DNA of 64,000 nucleotides. It comes from QQVM01 sp035341855 (GTDB lineage: Bacteria > Bacteroidota > Bacteroidia > AKYH767-A > 2013-40CM-41-45). Positions 33,956 through 44,900 of this stretch are shown one piece after another. How positions within the stretch are numbered: the stretch's first letter is position 1; each line of letters starts with the position of its first letter. The position numbers and the translations under genes are program-made. The notes below the pieces were generated by a model. It was not told where the DNA came from. It worked only from the letters and a program-made list of their open reading frames with translations, and made no database searches. The DNA lies in contig DAOQWA010000003.1 of the NCBI GenBank assembly GCA_035341855.1, positions 62,001 through 126,000 of the forward strand, written 5' to 3'.

Positions 33956-36085
33956 TTAATACGAAGGTTTCATTCCTAAATTGTACATCAGGAATGAAAA
34001 ATTATCCGTTTGCTCCTCAATTTGCTTAGCAACAGGCTTGCTGGAGCCTAAGGCAGTAGTACTCGCATGACCGGTATTGATATCCACTCTGATAAGTTGA
34101 GGATTTGTTCCTTTGTATTTCTCCTGCAAAGTTGAAATGAATTTAAATGAATGTGCAGGAACAACGCGGTCATCGTGGTCTCCTGTGGTTACAAGAGTTG
34201 CAGGGTATTCTACATTCTCTTTGATATTATGCAATGGAGAATAGGCGAGAAGATTCCTGAAATTTGTTTCGTCTTCGCTGGATCCATAGTCACCTTTCCA
34301 TGCCCAGCCTATCGTGAAGGTATGGTAACGGAGCATGTCGAGTACTCCGACAACAGGTAGTGCTACTTTAAATAGATCGGGTCTTTGGGTCATTACCGCA
34401 CCCACAAGCAGACCACCATTCGATCTTCCCTGCATACCTAATTTTGAAGCAGAAGTATATTTTTCTTTGATGAGAAATTCTGCTGCTGCAATGAAATCAT
34501 CAAATACATTTTGTTTTTTCAATTTTGTACCGGCTTCATGCCATTCTTCTCCGTACTCTCCACCACCGCGTATGTTAGCTAATGCAAAGACACCTCCGTT
34601 TTCCAAAAAGACCAGTCGTTCGATCTTGAAGATAGGTGGTTGTGGCAGATTAAATCCACCATAAGCATAAAGCAGTGTCGGGTTATTGCCATCAAGTGTG
34701 ATACCTTTTTTATGAACGATGAACATTGGAATTTTAGTACCGTCTTTACTTGGATAGAAGACTTGTTTTGTTTCATAATCATCACTCTTGAAATCTAAAT
34801 TCGGCTTGAAGTATTCTTTCTGTTCTTTTGTTCGAAGATTGAAACTGTAAATAGTAGAAGGTGCTGTGAAGGTTGTGAGGGAATAGAACATCATTTCATC
34901 AGACGTAGTAGCGGAAAGCTGATCTACTGTTCCTAAAGTTTGCAATGGAACGTCCATCATGTATTGACCTTTAAGTGAATATAGCTTCAATACTGAACGT
35001 GCATCTTTCATGTATTTTGCGATCAGCAAATTGTGACCCATATATACAGCCTCCAATACATCATCGCTTTGAGGGATAATAGTCCTCCAAGGAGCCTCCG
35101 GACGCATCGGATCCATCATCACAAGTTCGTAGCGAGGAGCATTTTTATTTGTAAGAATGAAAATATTAGAACTGTCATTACCAATTACTGAATACTCATT
35201 TTCAAAACCTTCTACAATGCTGATGAATTCAGAATTCGGATTTCTGAGATCCTTTACTCTAACGTCATTACCATGTGTTCCTTCAGATCCACTGATGATC
35301 AGGTATCTTTCATCATCAGTAGTTCCGGCTACAAAATTACGAAGCGGATGCTCTGTATCCTGATAAATGAGCATGTCATACTTTTGTGGATTGCCTACTG
35401 AATGGTAATAGACTTTATGAAATTCATTTTTGCCTTTGAGGATGTCAGATTCATCAGGTGCATCGTAGCGTGAATAGAAAAATCCACTGCCATGCCATGC
35501 TATTCCAGAAAATTTCACCCATTCAACTTTATCATTCGACTGTACACCACTGATGGTATTCATTACATTTATTTGATGCCAATCGCTTCCACCACTTGAC
35601 GTAGTATAGGCAAGATATTTACCATCATTTGAAACAGATGTATTGGAGACATTTATTGTTCCATCCGTTGATAGCTTGTTCGGGTCCAGAAATGGTTCCG
35701 GTTTTGAGCCGGGGCCACTGCGTAAAATGTTTAAGACGAACTGATTTTGCAAGCCGTCGTTTGTGTGAACAAAATAATTTTTTCCACCTTTAAAGGGAAC
35801 TGACCATTTTGGGAAATTCCACAACTGTGTAAGACGACTTTTTATTTGTTCGCGAAATGGAATTGTTGAAAGGTAATTTTGTGTGACTTCGTTTTGTGCT
35901 TCAACGAATTTCAGCGTTGCAGGAGCATTATCATCTTCAAGCCAGCGATACGGATCTGAAACTTTAGTTCCGAAATAATCGTCCACCTGATTCACTTTTT
36001 CCACCTTGGGATATTGAAGAACCTGTGCAAATGAGCCTGAATACGTAAAAATGGCTGCGGCAAGGCTGAAAATGGCTTTTTTCAT
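33956..36085 (-). CDS. Secreted prolyl oligopeptidase (S9A)
   Basis: Serine peptidase cutting after proline in short peptides. The 709-residue chain starts with a signal peptide (MKKAIFSLAAAIFTYSGSFAQ), so it acts in the periplasm or outside; an in-frame start 20 codons upstream precedes the signal and is rejected. The N-terminal part includes DPYRWLEDDNAPATLKFVEAQN in two segments, the S9A opening, then a seven-bladed propeller. The alpha/beta hydrolase domain at the C-terminus has Ser in MQGRSNGGLLVG, Asp in TGDHDDRVVPAHSFKF and His in NTGHAS. Length and order are normal for the family. Confidence 0.95.
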   Translation of the reverse strand: MKKAIFSLAAAIFTYSGSFAQVLQYPKVEKVNQVDDYFGTKVSDPYRWLEDDNAPATLKFVEAQNEVTQNYLSTIPFREQIKSRLTQLWNFPKWSVPFKGGKNYFVHTNDGLQNQFVLNILRSGPGSKPEPFLDPNKLSTDGTINVSNTSVSNDGKYLAYTTSSGGSDWHQINVMNTISGVQSNDKVEWVKFSGIAWHGSGFFYSRYDAPDESDILKGKNEFHKVYYHSVGNPQKYDMLIYQDTEHPLRNFVAGTTDDERYLIISGSEGTHGNDVRVKDLRNPNSEFISIVEGFENEYSVIGNDSSNIFILTNKNAPRYELVMMDPMRPEAPWRTIIPQSDDVLEAVYMGHNLLIAKYMKDARSVLKLYSLKGQYMMDVPLQTLGTVDQLSATTSDEMMFYSLTTFTAPSTIYSFNLRTKEQKEYFKPNLDFKSDDYETKQVFYPSKDGTKIPMFIVHKKGITLDGNNPTLLYAYGGFNLPQPPIFKIERLVFLENGGVFALANIRGGGEYGEEWHEAGTKLKKQNVFDDFIAAAEFLIKEKYTSASKLGMQGRSNGGLLVGAVMTQRPDLFKVALPVVGVLDMLRYHTFTIGWAWKGDYGSSEDETNFRNLLAYSPLHNIKENVEYPATLVTTGDHDDRVVPAHSFKFISTLQEKYKGTNPQLIRVDINTGHASTTALGSSKPVAKQIEEQTDNFSFLMYNLGMKPSY

Positions 36086-36607
36086 GATTTTTCTAGATTT
36101 CGGGTTAGGAGCAAGCGAAGCTAAGAATACAGCGGTATTATTCAAATAAATGCTGAAATTTAACTAAAATTAAGGATTATTGGTGTTCAAGGATTGGCAT
36201 AAAAAACGCAACTCCATTCACCTCTGTTTTGGGACTCTTCACCCCTGAAACAAGTTTGTTCACAGAATAGAACAAAAAAACACACGAGTTTTGCCGTAAT
36301 TTTGCTGCCTGTTGAATTAGTTCTTTCATTTTGTCATTCTTGAAATTTTGAATTAAAGTATTTCAAGCGCAGGCATGAGATTTCCGGAGTTTTGTGTGAA
36401 TCCCCTCATTCATCAAATATAACTCCAGAACTTTGCGGTGACGGTTGGTTCGCAATCCATTGTGTTTCCATATTTGATTTTTTGACCGACCGTTACCTTT
36501 TTCCTGCCTTGATATTTTAATACAGGTTTTTGTTTAGGTGAATATGTCATAAACCCTTCCCTCCCCGGAAGGGTTTTGGCGTTTAAAAGGGGCCGGTAAA
36601 AAGATGA
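36086..36607. other. 522-base stretch without a gene
   Basis: Upstream region of the prolyl oligopeptidase gene. It holds a TTTATTTG sequence (36143-36150, minus strand) close to the promoter consensus, an imperfect hairpin (36386-36426; GGAGTT paired with AACTCC, then TGAAT with ATTCA around CCCCTC) and a terminator-like hairpin (36551-36577). No open frame of note was seen. Confidence 0.6.
36551..36577 (-). terminator. Terminator-like hairpin after the 36608-38386 gene
   Basis: AAACCCTTCC and GGAAGGGTTT are perfect ten-base arms around CTCCCC, about 30 bases past the stop of the secreted protein gene. The trailing U-run is short (three on the minus strand, four on the plus strand), so strength is uncertain; it may work in both directions. 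Confidence 0.55.
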
Positions 36608-38386
36608 TTAATCAATAAGGGCCACCCGGCTTGTCAGTTCTTGCTGATCTGTGATGAGCTTTACTATGTAAAGTCCCTTATTCCAATCCGAAGTATTTAT
36701 GATTATTTCATCCTGAGAACCGGTAACAGAACTGTATAAAACTTGTCCGATTAAATTACATACTTCAATTTTATAATTTGCTTTATTATCAAGTCGAACG
36801 CTAAACTTACTGCTGGTTGGGTTTGGGTATATGATGAAATCGTTTGATGAAAGATGCTCGGATATTCCAACAGATTCATCGGGCTCATCAGCACCCATAT
36901 AATTGTGAATTCTTAGTTCGTTATCATAATCACTTGTTACTTCCGACAGTGCGATTCCATAAAGAGCAGTATTGCCCGTAGATGGTGGCATAAGGTGAAG
37001 ATCATTATTTGAAACGAAGCTGATCATCTGATCTTGTGAGTTAACATCATTTGGCGCAGATGCTAATTGATAACTACTTAAGTCAGTATAAACGTTTGTA
37101 GTAATTTTGGCAAAATCGTTTGTTGCGGAGAAGTAATTGTTGTAGTTGATTGTGTTAGAGCCCAGAATTGAATTTCTCAAAATTGAGACATGTTGTTCAG
37201 CTCCACCGGTTCTGTTATTAATTAAAAGATTATTTCGAATGTCGATCTTTGCCAGCGAGTCTGAGTTCCAAACAGAAAGTGCTGCTGAGTTTACACTTCC
37301 TGAAGTTCCTCCTGTAGCGCTTCCTCCAATCACAATTGTATTGTGATAAACTTTAGCATCGAAAGGATTGTTGGCATTATTGGTCCCAAATTCAATTCCA
37401 TGTATTTCGTCGACAGATGAATTGCTTGCATTCAGATTAATAAAATTATTATATATCCGTAATGCAGATCCGGCGTTAAAGGATCTGAGTGCTATCCCGA
37501 TAATATCTGCTGAATTATTGTAATTGTCGATGTTGTAAATATTGTTTCTTGTAATGATGATAGTATCGGTCTGAAAATCGGAAAGGATAGCAAAGAGTCC
37601 TGTACTTGTTGTGCCGCCTGCACCATTGCTAAAAAAGAAACAAGAGTCAACTGTCACTTTACCGGTACCATTTTGCTGCCACCATCCACAAAAATTAATA
37701 TTGATGAATTCACAACCATATACTGTCAAATTTCTATTTGGATTGGCAGCTGTACCGGATGAGTTCATAAAATATCTTGGACCATTATCGAAGGTCAGGA
37801 ATTCAAACAGGTTGTCGGAGTTCCCTGTAGGGTTTGCTGCTGAACTACCAATGTGAATACCTTTTCCGCCGGAACTCAATGTTGTGTATCCGCTAACTCT
37901 GCAATGCCGGATGATGTTGTTACATGCGCCATTGATCATATCTATTCCATAGCTGGACGTACCCGTTCCCATATTGTTAATCAATAATGCGCGATTAATA
38001 CCTTGCCCACCCGGTCGCCCATCAATAATCACAAAATCTGCATCATTGAATAAGATCAGCGCTGTATTGGTTTGATTGGAAGTGATGCTGACAGAGACCA
38101 CGCTGGCTTCAGGCCTGATGGTAATTGTGTTCGTCGAGCTTGCACCGCTGACAGGAGTGAGGGTAACAGGATAGGTTTCTTGAGAGCCATCATAATTGGA
38201 ATTAATTTCAATTATGTAAGGCATAGACATCGGCGCCGGAATTGCCGCATAAGCAAGGGCAATAGATCCAAAACTCGAAACTACTGAGCCGTTACCATCT
38301 TTCAGTGTTATTGCTCCGTTCTGAGCTTTTAATGAACCTGTGAAAAAGAAAAGCCCGGTGATTAGCAATAAGTAGATTTTTTTCAT
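36608..38386 (-). CDS. T9SS type A secreted protein with parallel beta-helix-like region
   Basis: A 592-residue secreted protein. The signal peptide is MKKIYLLLITGLFFFTGSLKAQ. About residues 100-480 contain the Asn-rich, short-strand pattern of right-handed beta-helices (NNIIRHCRVSGYT, NLTVYGCEFININF, IIITRNNIYNIDNYNN, ALRIYNNFINLNAS, KIDIRNNLLINNR), as in pectate-lyase-like and surface adhesin folds. A T9SS type A sorting domain ends the protein (FIIYPNPTSSKFSVRL ... GLYIVKLITD). No lyase active site was seen, so binding or structural roles are possible. Confidence 0.88.
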   Translation of the reverse strand: MKKIYLLLITGLFFFTGSLKAQNGAITLKDGNGSVVSSFGSIALAYAAIPAPMSMPYIIEINSNYDGSQETYPVTLTPVSGASSTNTITIRPEASVVSVSITSNQTNTALILFNDADFVIIDGRPGGQGINRALLINNMGTGTSSYGIDMINGACNNIIRHCRVSGYTTLSSGGKGIHIGSSAANPTGNSDNLFEFLTFDNGPRYFMNSSGTAANPNRNLTVYGCEFININFCGWWQQNGTGKVTVDSCFFFSNGAGGTTSTGLFAILSDFQTDTIIITRNNIYNIDNYNNSADIIGIALRSFNAGSALRIYNNFINLNASNSSVDEIHGIEFGTNNANNPFDAKVYHNTIVIGGSATGGTSGSVNSAALSVWNSDSLAKIDIRNNLLINNRTGGAEQHVSILRNSILGSNTINYNNYFSATNDFAKITTNVYTDLSSYQLASAPNDVNSQDQMISFVSNNDLHLMPPSTGNTALYGIALSEVTSDYDNELRIHNYMGADEPDESVGISEHLSSNDFIIYPNPTSSKFSVRLDNKANYKIEVCNLIGQVLYSSVTGSQDEIIINTSDWNKGLYIVKLITDQQELTSRVALID

Positions 38387-38597
38387 GTTTTCTATTAGTT
38401 TGAGAATGAAAAAAAATGAGAATTGATTTTCAGATTGTGCTAAAATTACTTAAAAATTGACAACATAGAAAATGCTTTTTTTAAAGAAATTGTTTTTGAT
38501 TTCTTCTTGCCGGTAAACTATTACATCCGAATTGAAGCGGTTTTTGCCTAGATTAAACACACATTCACCCTCTTGTTGCCTTCTGAAACCAATAATT

Positions 38598-38629
38598 TTT
38601 GAAATGAAAAGGTTCGGATTGTATGTTAG
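38598..38629 (+). promoter_or_regulatory. Promoter-like pair of the 62-residue gene (TTTG-N20-TATGTTAG)
   Basis: TTTG at 38598-38601 and TATGTTAG at 38622-38629 (one mismatch to TAnnTTTG) are 20 bases apart. The predicted start near 38636 leaves about 11 bases before ATG 38647, supporting that the small frame is expressed. Confidence 0.45.
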
Positions 38630-38646
38630 ATATATAAATCAATAAC

Positions 38647-38835
38647 ATGAGTTACTCTGAATTTAATTCTGCCGGTTTTAGTCCGCGTGACGACAAGCAG
38701 GTCAATTTGTTCGAAGATTTTAAAAAGCTTCGATCGATTTTTGGGACTCCACCCAAGATAGCCTATTTACGCTCTTTGGCTAGAACAAGGCCTTACACTA
38801 GAACGGTATATCCTCCGGGATGGAGTTATCGTTAA
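38647..38835 (+). CDS. Small protein of unknown function (62 residues)
   Basis: Unrecognised small basic protein: MSYSEFNSAGFSPRDDKQ, then a charged helix (LFEDFKKLRSIFG), and a Tyr/Arg/Pro-rich tail (RTRPYTRTVYPPGWSYR). It has no signal peptide or membrane segment. A promoter-like pair lies just upstream and a strong hairpin (38852-38875) just downstream, so the frame is bracketed by transcription signals. It lies between two secreted-protein genes on the other strand. Function cannot be inferred; the aromatic/basic tail could bind nucleic acid. Confidence 0.45.
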   Translation: MSYSEFNSAGFSPRDDKQVNLFEDFKKLRSIFGTPPKIAYLRSLARTRPYTRTVYPPGWSYR

Positions 38836-38851
38836 GAGCTTAGCCAAAAAA

Positions 38852-38875
38852 GAAAGACCCCCGAGGGGGTCTTTC
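38852..38875 (-). terminator. Terminator of the giant PKD protein gene (probably bidirectional)
   Basis: GAAAGACCCC pairs with GGGGTCTTTC around CGAG. On the minus strand the stem is followed by TTTTTT within a T-rich tail, a good intrinsic terminator 32 bases past the stop at 38907. On the plus strand it lies 16 bases after the small gene and could end that transcript too. Confidence 0.8.
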
Positions 38876-38906
38876 CAAACACACCATGAAAAGCAAACGC
38901 ACTTTC

Positions 38907-41900
38907 TTAGTATACGATACTAACGTGTCCTACCCATTCTGAGTATTTTCCGTCGACACCCATACCTTTAATCTTATAGACATAAGTGTCTTGTTGGCAC
39001 TTTTCTCCATGGTAATATCCATCCCAGTTACCTTCAAGCCCTTCCCAATTCGTTAGTAGCAATCCCCAACGGTCAAAGATCCAAACCTGAATGTTTGTCA
39101 TATTGGTAAAGTATGGTCTGAATCTATCGTTATGTCCATCACCATTTGGTGTGAAGCAATTAGGAGCAAACAGAGTTGAGCGAGGTCTGATCTCGATCCT
39201 GCGCATGATAGTATCACGACAACCGTAAGCATTCACAGTAATCAACTGAGCAGAGTAGACGCCGGTATCAGCAAAAGTATGTACCGGATTTAGTTCTGAT
39301 CTTGTTGATGTACCATCCCCAAAATTCCATTGGTACGAAGTGAAGCCTTGTGACAGATTGGTGAAATGAACTGTCGGTGAAATGTTGTCAGCGATCAACG
39401 GATCTGCAGTGAAATCTGCTATTGGTTGAGAGAATGCATGGACCGAATTAGTTTGAGTGTAAGAAGCCTGGCAGCCCATATCGGAAACGACAGTAAGGCT
39501 TACATTGTAACTTCCACCTTGTGTAAATGTATGCTGAGGATGTTGATCGGTTGACACGTCTCCATCACCAAAGTTCCATAACCATCCTGATATCGTTCCG
39601 GTGCTTATAACTGAAGCATTTGAGAATGTTGCCGTGATAGGCGCACATCCTTGAAATCCTCCTGAGAAAAGCACGGTTGGATTTGGGTGCACAGCAACCT
39701 CTGATGGATAGCTGTTGATACATCCTTGATCAGAAACTGCAGTCAGGTTAACCTGATATGTTCCGGGTGATGAATATTGATGAACTGCATTCGTTTGCGA
39801 TGAACTTGTTCCATCACCAAAATCCCAGCTATAAGTTTGTATCGTTCCTGTTTGAATTGTTGAATTATTCGTAAAGGAAGTATTTGAATTATGACAAGCA
39901 TCGCTTCCTGCAAAATTAACTTCAGGAAGAGGATAAACAGTAAGACGGTTTAATTGAGTATCGGTACAGCCATATCCTGATGTAGCAGTCAATGTAACAT
40001 CATATGTACCTGCACTTGTGAAATCATAGACGAGGGATGAATCAGTGGAGGTGAATCCATTTCCTAAATCCCAAAGGTAAGTGACATTGGTACCGGTGTT
40101 ATTTACTGTCGTATTGATAAACTGAACAGGTACCCCTTGGCAAACATTTGCAGTTTGTATTCTTGAAATAGGCTTAGAATAAATTTGAACAGTATCCTGA
40201 TACGGGCTGCTGCAACCAAACGAACTTGTGGTAGTTAGGCTTACATTGTAACTTCCTGTACCGGTATATAAATGTGAAGGATTTCCTTCAGTCGAGTATG
40301 AACCGTCACCGAAGTTCCACATCCAAGTAGTAATGTTTCCATCCTGTGAGTAAGAATTATCATCAAACCTTGTTACGGCTCCGTGACATACATCAGGTGC
40401 TACGAAGACTGTTGTCGGAGGCAGGTACACTCTGCTGGTATGAGTTGAATTACTTACACAACCATTCGCTGATGTAACCGTCAGCAAGGCGGTGAAAATA
40501 CCGGAAGAATTAAAAGTAAGTACCGGATTAGTCTGCGTAGATTGGCTGCCATCACTGAATGACCATTCACTGGTGAATGAAATACCTCCGGCAACACTGG
40601 ATTGATTGATGAAATTGCTGCTGTTTCCTAAGCAAGTATTCGTTGACAGGAAAGCTGCATTGGGATTAGGGTATATATTTACATTCGCTGAAAAGCTCGC
40701 AGTACATCCTTCTGACGAACTTATCGTCAACTGTACAGGGTATGAACCCGGATTTGTATAAATATGTACCGGTTCATCTGAAGATGATGAAGTACCATCT
40801 GCAAAATCCCATATCCAGTTGTTAATTGTACCGGTGCTTATAGTACTTGCATTCAGAAATTCAACCGGAGAGCCGGCACAAACGTTTACCGCGGTAAAGC
40901 TTGCAACAGGCAATGGATGAACTATCGCGGTTCCGTTTACTGTATCACGACATCCCATGTCTGAAGTTGATATCAACTGAACCTGATAGGTACCTTCAGC
41001 AGCATAAGTGTGTGCCGGTGACGACTGGTTAGAACTGCTGTTATCTCCAAAGTTCCAGTAGTAATTGCTTATTGAACCGTTTGTGATGCTACTTAAATTG
41101 GTGAATGTAACATCATTTCCGTCACAGACAGGATCTGATGTAAAACCGGAAGTCGGAAGAGGATGTATCGTGATGATCTTGCTTGTATCAGCAGTACAAC
41201 CGAGAATAGAAGTAATGGAAAGAGTTACGGGATAAGTTCCGTCATTAGCAAAGCTATGATTCGGGTTGGCTCCGGATGCATTATTTCCATCACCAAAGTT
41301 CCAGGAATAGAACAGGATAGAACCTCCTGCGGAGCTAGAAGTGTTGGTGAATTGTATACTCGAATTAGCACATGCATTATTAGCAGTGAAATCTGCTACA
41401 GGTAAACGATAGATCTGGATATTTTGCGTTGTTGAATCTGTACAGCCCTGATCACTTGTTACAGTAAGAGTGGCAGTATATGATCCGTATGAAGCGTAAG
41501 TATGAGCAGCAGCGTTTCCTGTTGTGCCTGATCCATCTCCAAAATTCCATGACCAGTTATTTATTGATCCTGAACTGATACTTGATGCATCAGTAAAGAC
41601 AGACAAAGTGTTCTGACAAACAGGACCGGAGCTGAAACCTGGAGCAGGTAATGGATGAATCACAAGACTTCTTGAGGCAGTCGTTATACATCCACTCGCA
41701 CTTGTTACTGTTAAGCTGACTGTATAGGTACCATCTGACGTATATGTATGCGACGGTTGTGCAAGATTTGAAGAACTGGTATCTCCAAAATCCCAATCAT
41801 AAGCCTGGATAGTTCCTGACGAGATTGATGAGAGATTTATAAAGTTGACTGATGTTCCCGCGCAGGCAGGTGAGACACTAAAATCAGTTACAGGGTTAGG

Positions 41901-44900
41901 GTTTACGTTTAAAGTATGTGTTAATGTTCCCGTACAACCATTTACGTCAGTGATTACAACTGAATAATTTCCTGCTGTTGATACCGTGATGGAAGAAGCT
42001 GTGGATCCTGTGGACCAACTATAGGTGCTTCCGGGATTTCCTGCTTGTAACGTAGCACTAGAACCATCACAAACAGAAGTTACAACCGGTGTAGATGAAA
42101 GATTGTTTCCAATTGTGACCAATGAAGTTCCCATGGTTGGACAACCATTTGCACTGGTTACAACAACTGTATATGTGCCTGAGTCGCTGACACTAATAGT
42201 TTGGGTGGTATCGCCGGTTGACCAGGTATAAGTTGCTCCGGGGTTACCTGCATCAAGTGTAGTGCTGAATCCCGGACAAATAAATGTTGGTGATAGACTA
42301 ACAACCGGAACAGGATTAACAGTCACCCGTACTGTGTCACGTCTTATACAACCCGCAGCAGACGTACCGGTAACAATGTAATTAGTACTGATCACCGGGC
42401 TTACTAAGACAGAAGCACTTGTAGAACCTGTCGGGTTCCATGTGTAGGTATTTGCTCCACTTGCCGAAAGAGCAACTGTTGACCCTGAACAAATTGATTG
42501 GTCAGGTCCTGCGTTGACGGTAGGTAAAGGACTTACAGTCACTAATGCTGTATCGCTGTGAACACATCCGTTTACATCAGTTCCGGTTACAATGTAACTG
42601 GTGTTAGAAGCAGGAGTTACCGTTAGACTCGATGATGTCGATCCGCCCGGAGTCCATGAATATGTGGTTGCACCGGATGCATTAAGTGTCGCAGAGGTTC
42701 CTGAACAAACTATTCTGTCAGGACCGGCAGAAACAGAAGGAAGTGAATTCACAACTACATTGACAATGTCATTGGCTGTACATGAATTTGCATCAGTCAC
42801 ACGAACAGTATATGTAGTGTTGCTTGCAGGGCTGACGCTTATACTTGAAGATGTTGATCCACCCGGTGTCCATAGAAATGCTGATCCTCCTGAAGCAGTT
42901 AAAGTAGCGGAATTTCCAAAACACACAGTTTGATCTGCACCGGCATTTGCTGTCGGTAAGGCATTCACGATGACAGATTTTGTAATGGTATCACTACAAC
43001 CGAATCCTGAAGTGGCAATTAACCTTACGGTATATGTTAATGCAACTGAATAGATATGACTTGGGGAACTTTGGGATGAGGTGTAGGTATCTCCAAAATC
43101 CCAATCGTAGGTTGTAATTGAACCTGTTGAGATACTTGATGTATTTCCAAATACGGATGCAGATCCTTCACAAACCGGAGTTGCGTTAAAGTTTGCATTT
43201 GGAAGTGGGTTAATGCTAACCGGCTGTGTAATATTCGCTGAACAGCCGCCTGCCGTCGTTACAGTCAGGTTAACATTGAAGTTTCCGGATCCAGAATATA
43301 AGTGTGCAGGATTTTGAAGTGAGGATGTTGCACCATCTCCAAAATTCCATGCATATGTCGTGATGATTCCGCTCGAAACAGTAGAGCTGTTACTAAATGC
43401 CAGACTTGATCCCTGGCAAGCTGTACCCGATGCAAAGTTTGCTACCGGAAGAGGATTAACGGTCACAACATTGCTTACTGTATGGCTACATCCTTCGATA
43501 CTTGTTGCAGTCAGAGAAACAGTATAAGTTCCCGGATTTGCATATATATGTGTTGGATTTTGGTCTGTAGAATAAGTTGTGTCCCCAAAATCCCATGACC
43601 AATCAGTGATAAGGCCGGATGCTATGCTTGAGGCATCAGTAAACTGTGTGACGTTTCCGGCACAAACAGAATTTGTTGTGAAGTTGGCAACAGGAATCGG
43701 ATTTAATTGTGCATTGACGGTAATTGAACCTGTACAACCTGAGTTGTCATCAACGGTTACACCGTATGAACCTGCTGAATAAATGGTGATACTTTGTGTT
43801 GTTGCACCTGTGGTCCAAGAATATGTCATCCCCGGATAGCCGGCATCAAGAACAGCACTGTCACCTTGACAAAATGAAACGTCATCAAGATTTATATTAA
43901 TCGCCGTTCCCATTGTCACGGTAGAGCTAGCCGTAGCTACACAACCATATGAACTGGTTGCTGTCACAGAAAAGGTTCCGCCGCTGGAAACTGTGATGGT
44001 CCGGGTTGTATCACCTGTTGGAGTCCATATGTAAGAAGCTGCACTTATTCCGGCATCAAGAATTGTGCTTGAACCGGTACATACGAACATATTTTGCAAT
44101 GTTAATGCCGGTGGTAGGTGAACAATAACCTGGACTGTATCCCGGGCTATACATCCACTGCCATTTGTTACAGTAACTACATATGAAGTTGTGCTTCCCG
44201 GAGAAACTGTTGTTGATGCATTAGTTCCACCACCGGGCGACCAGTTATACGTTCCGCCACCGCTTGCTGTCAAGGTAGCGCTTCCACCTGAACAAATATT
44301 CTGGTCAAGTCCGGCTGATGCGACAGGTAATGTGTTTACATTAACACTTACAATGTCACTTGCCGTACATCCATTGGCACCGGTGCCGGTTACTGTATAA
44401 TTTGTAGATGAAGAAGGATTCACGGTGATAGATCCATTAGTTGAACCACCGGGATTCCAGGTATAACTCACACCACCTCCGGCAGTCAGCGTGACTGAGG
44501 ATCCTGAGCAACTTGAGACATCAGGCCCTGCATTAATAAGCGGAAGAGGGAGTACATTCACAGAAACTGTATCTGTGTTGATACATCCATTCGCATCAGT
44601 TACAGTAACAACATAAGGTGTGGTCCCTGAGGGGTTAACTACAATTGTACCTCCGGTTGAACCTCCAGGTTGCCATGAATATGAGGTACCACCTGAAGCT
44701 GTTAGTGTTGCACTACTTCCGCTGCAGATAGACTGATCTGCACCTGCATTGGCTACCGGTAGTGGATTAATGGTAATAAGATGTACAACAGTATCTATAC
44801 ATCCTGATGCATTCGCTGTTATTAAAGTAACTGTATAATTCCCGGTACCCGAATACGTATGTGATGGATTCTGGAGTGTTGAACTTGCACCATCTCCGAA

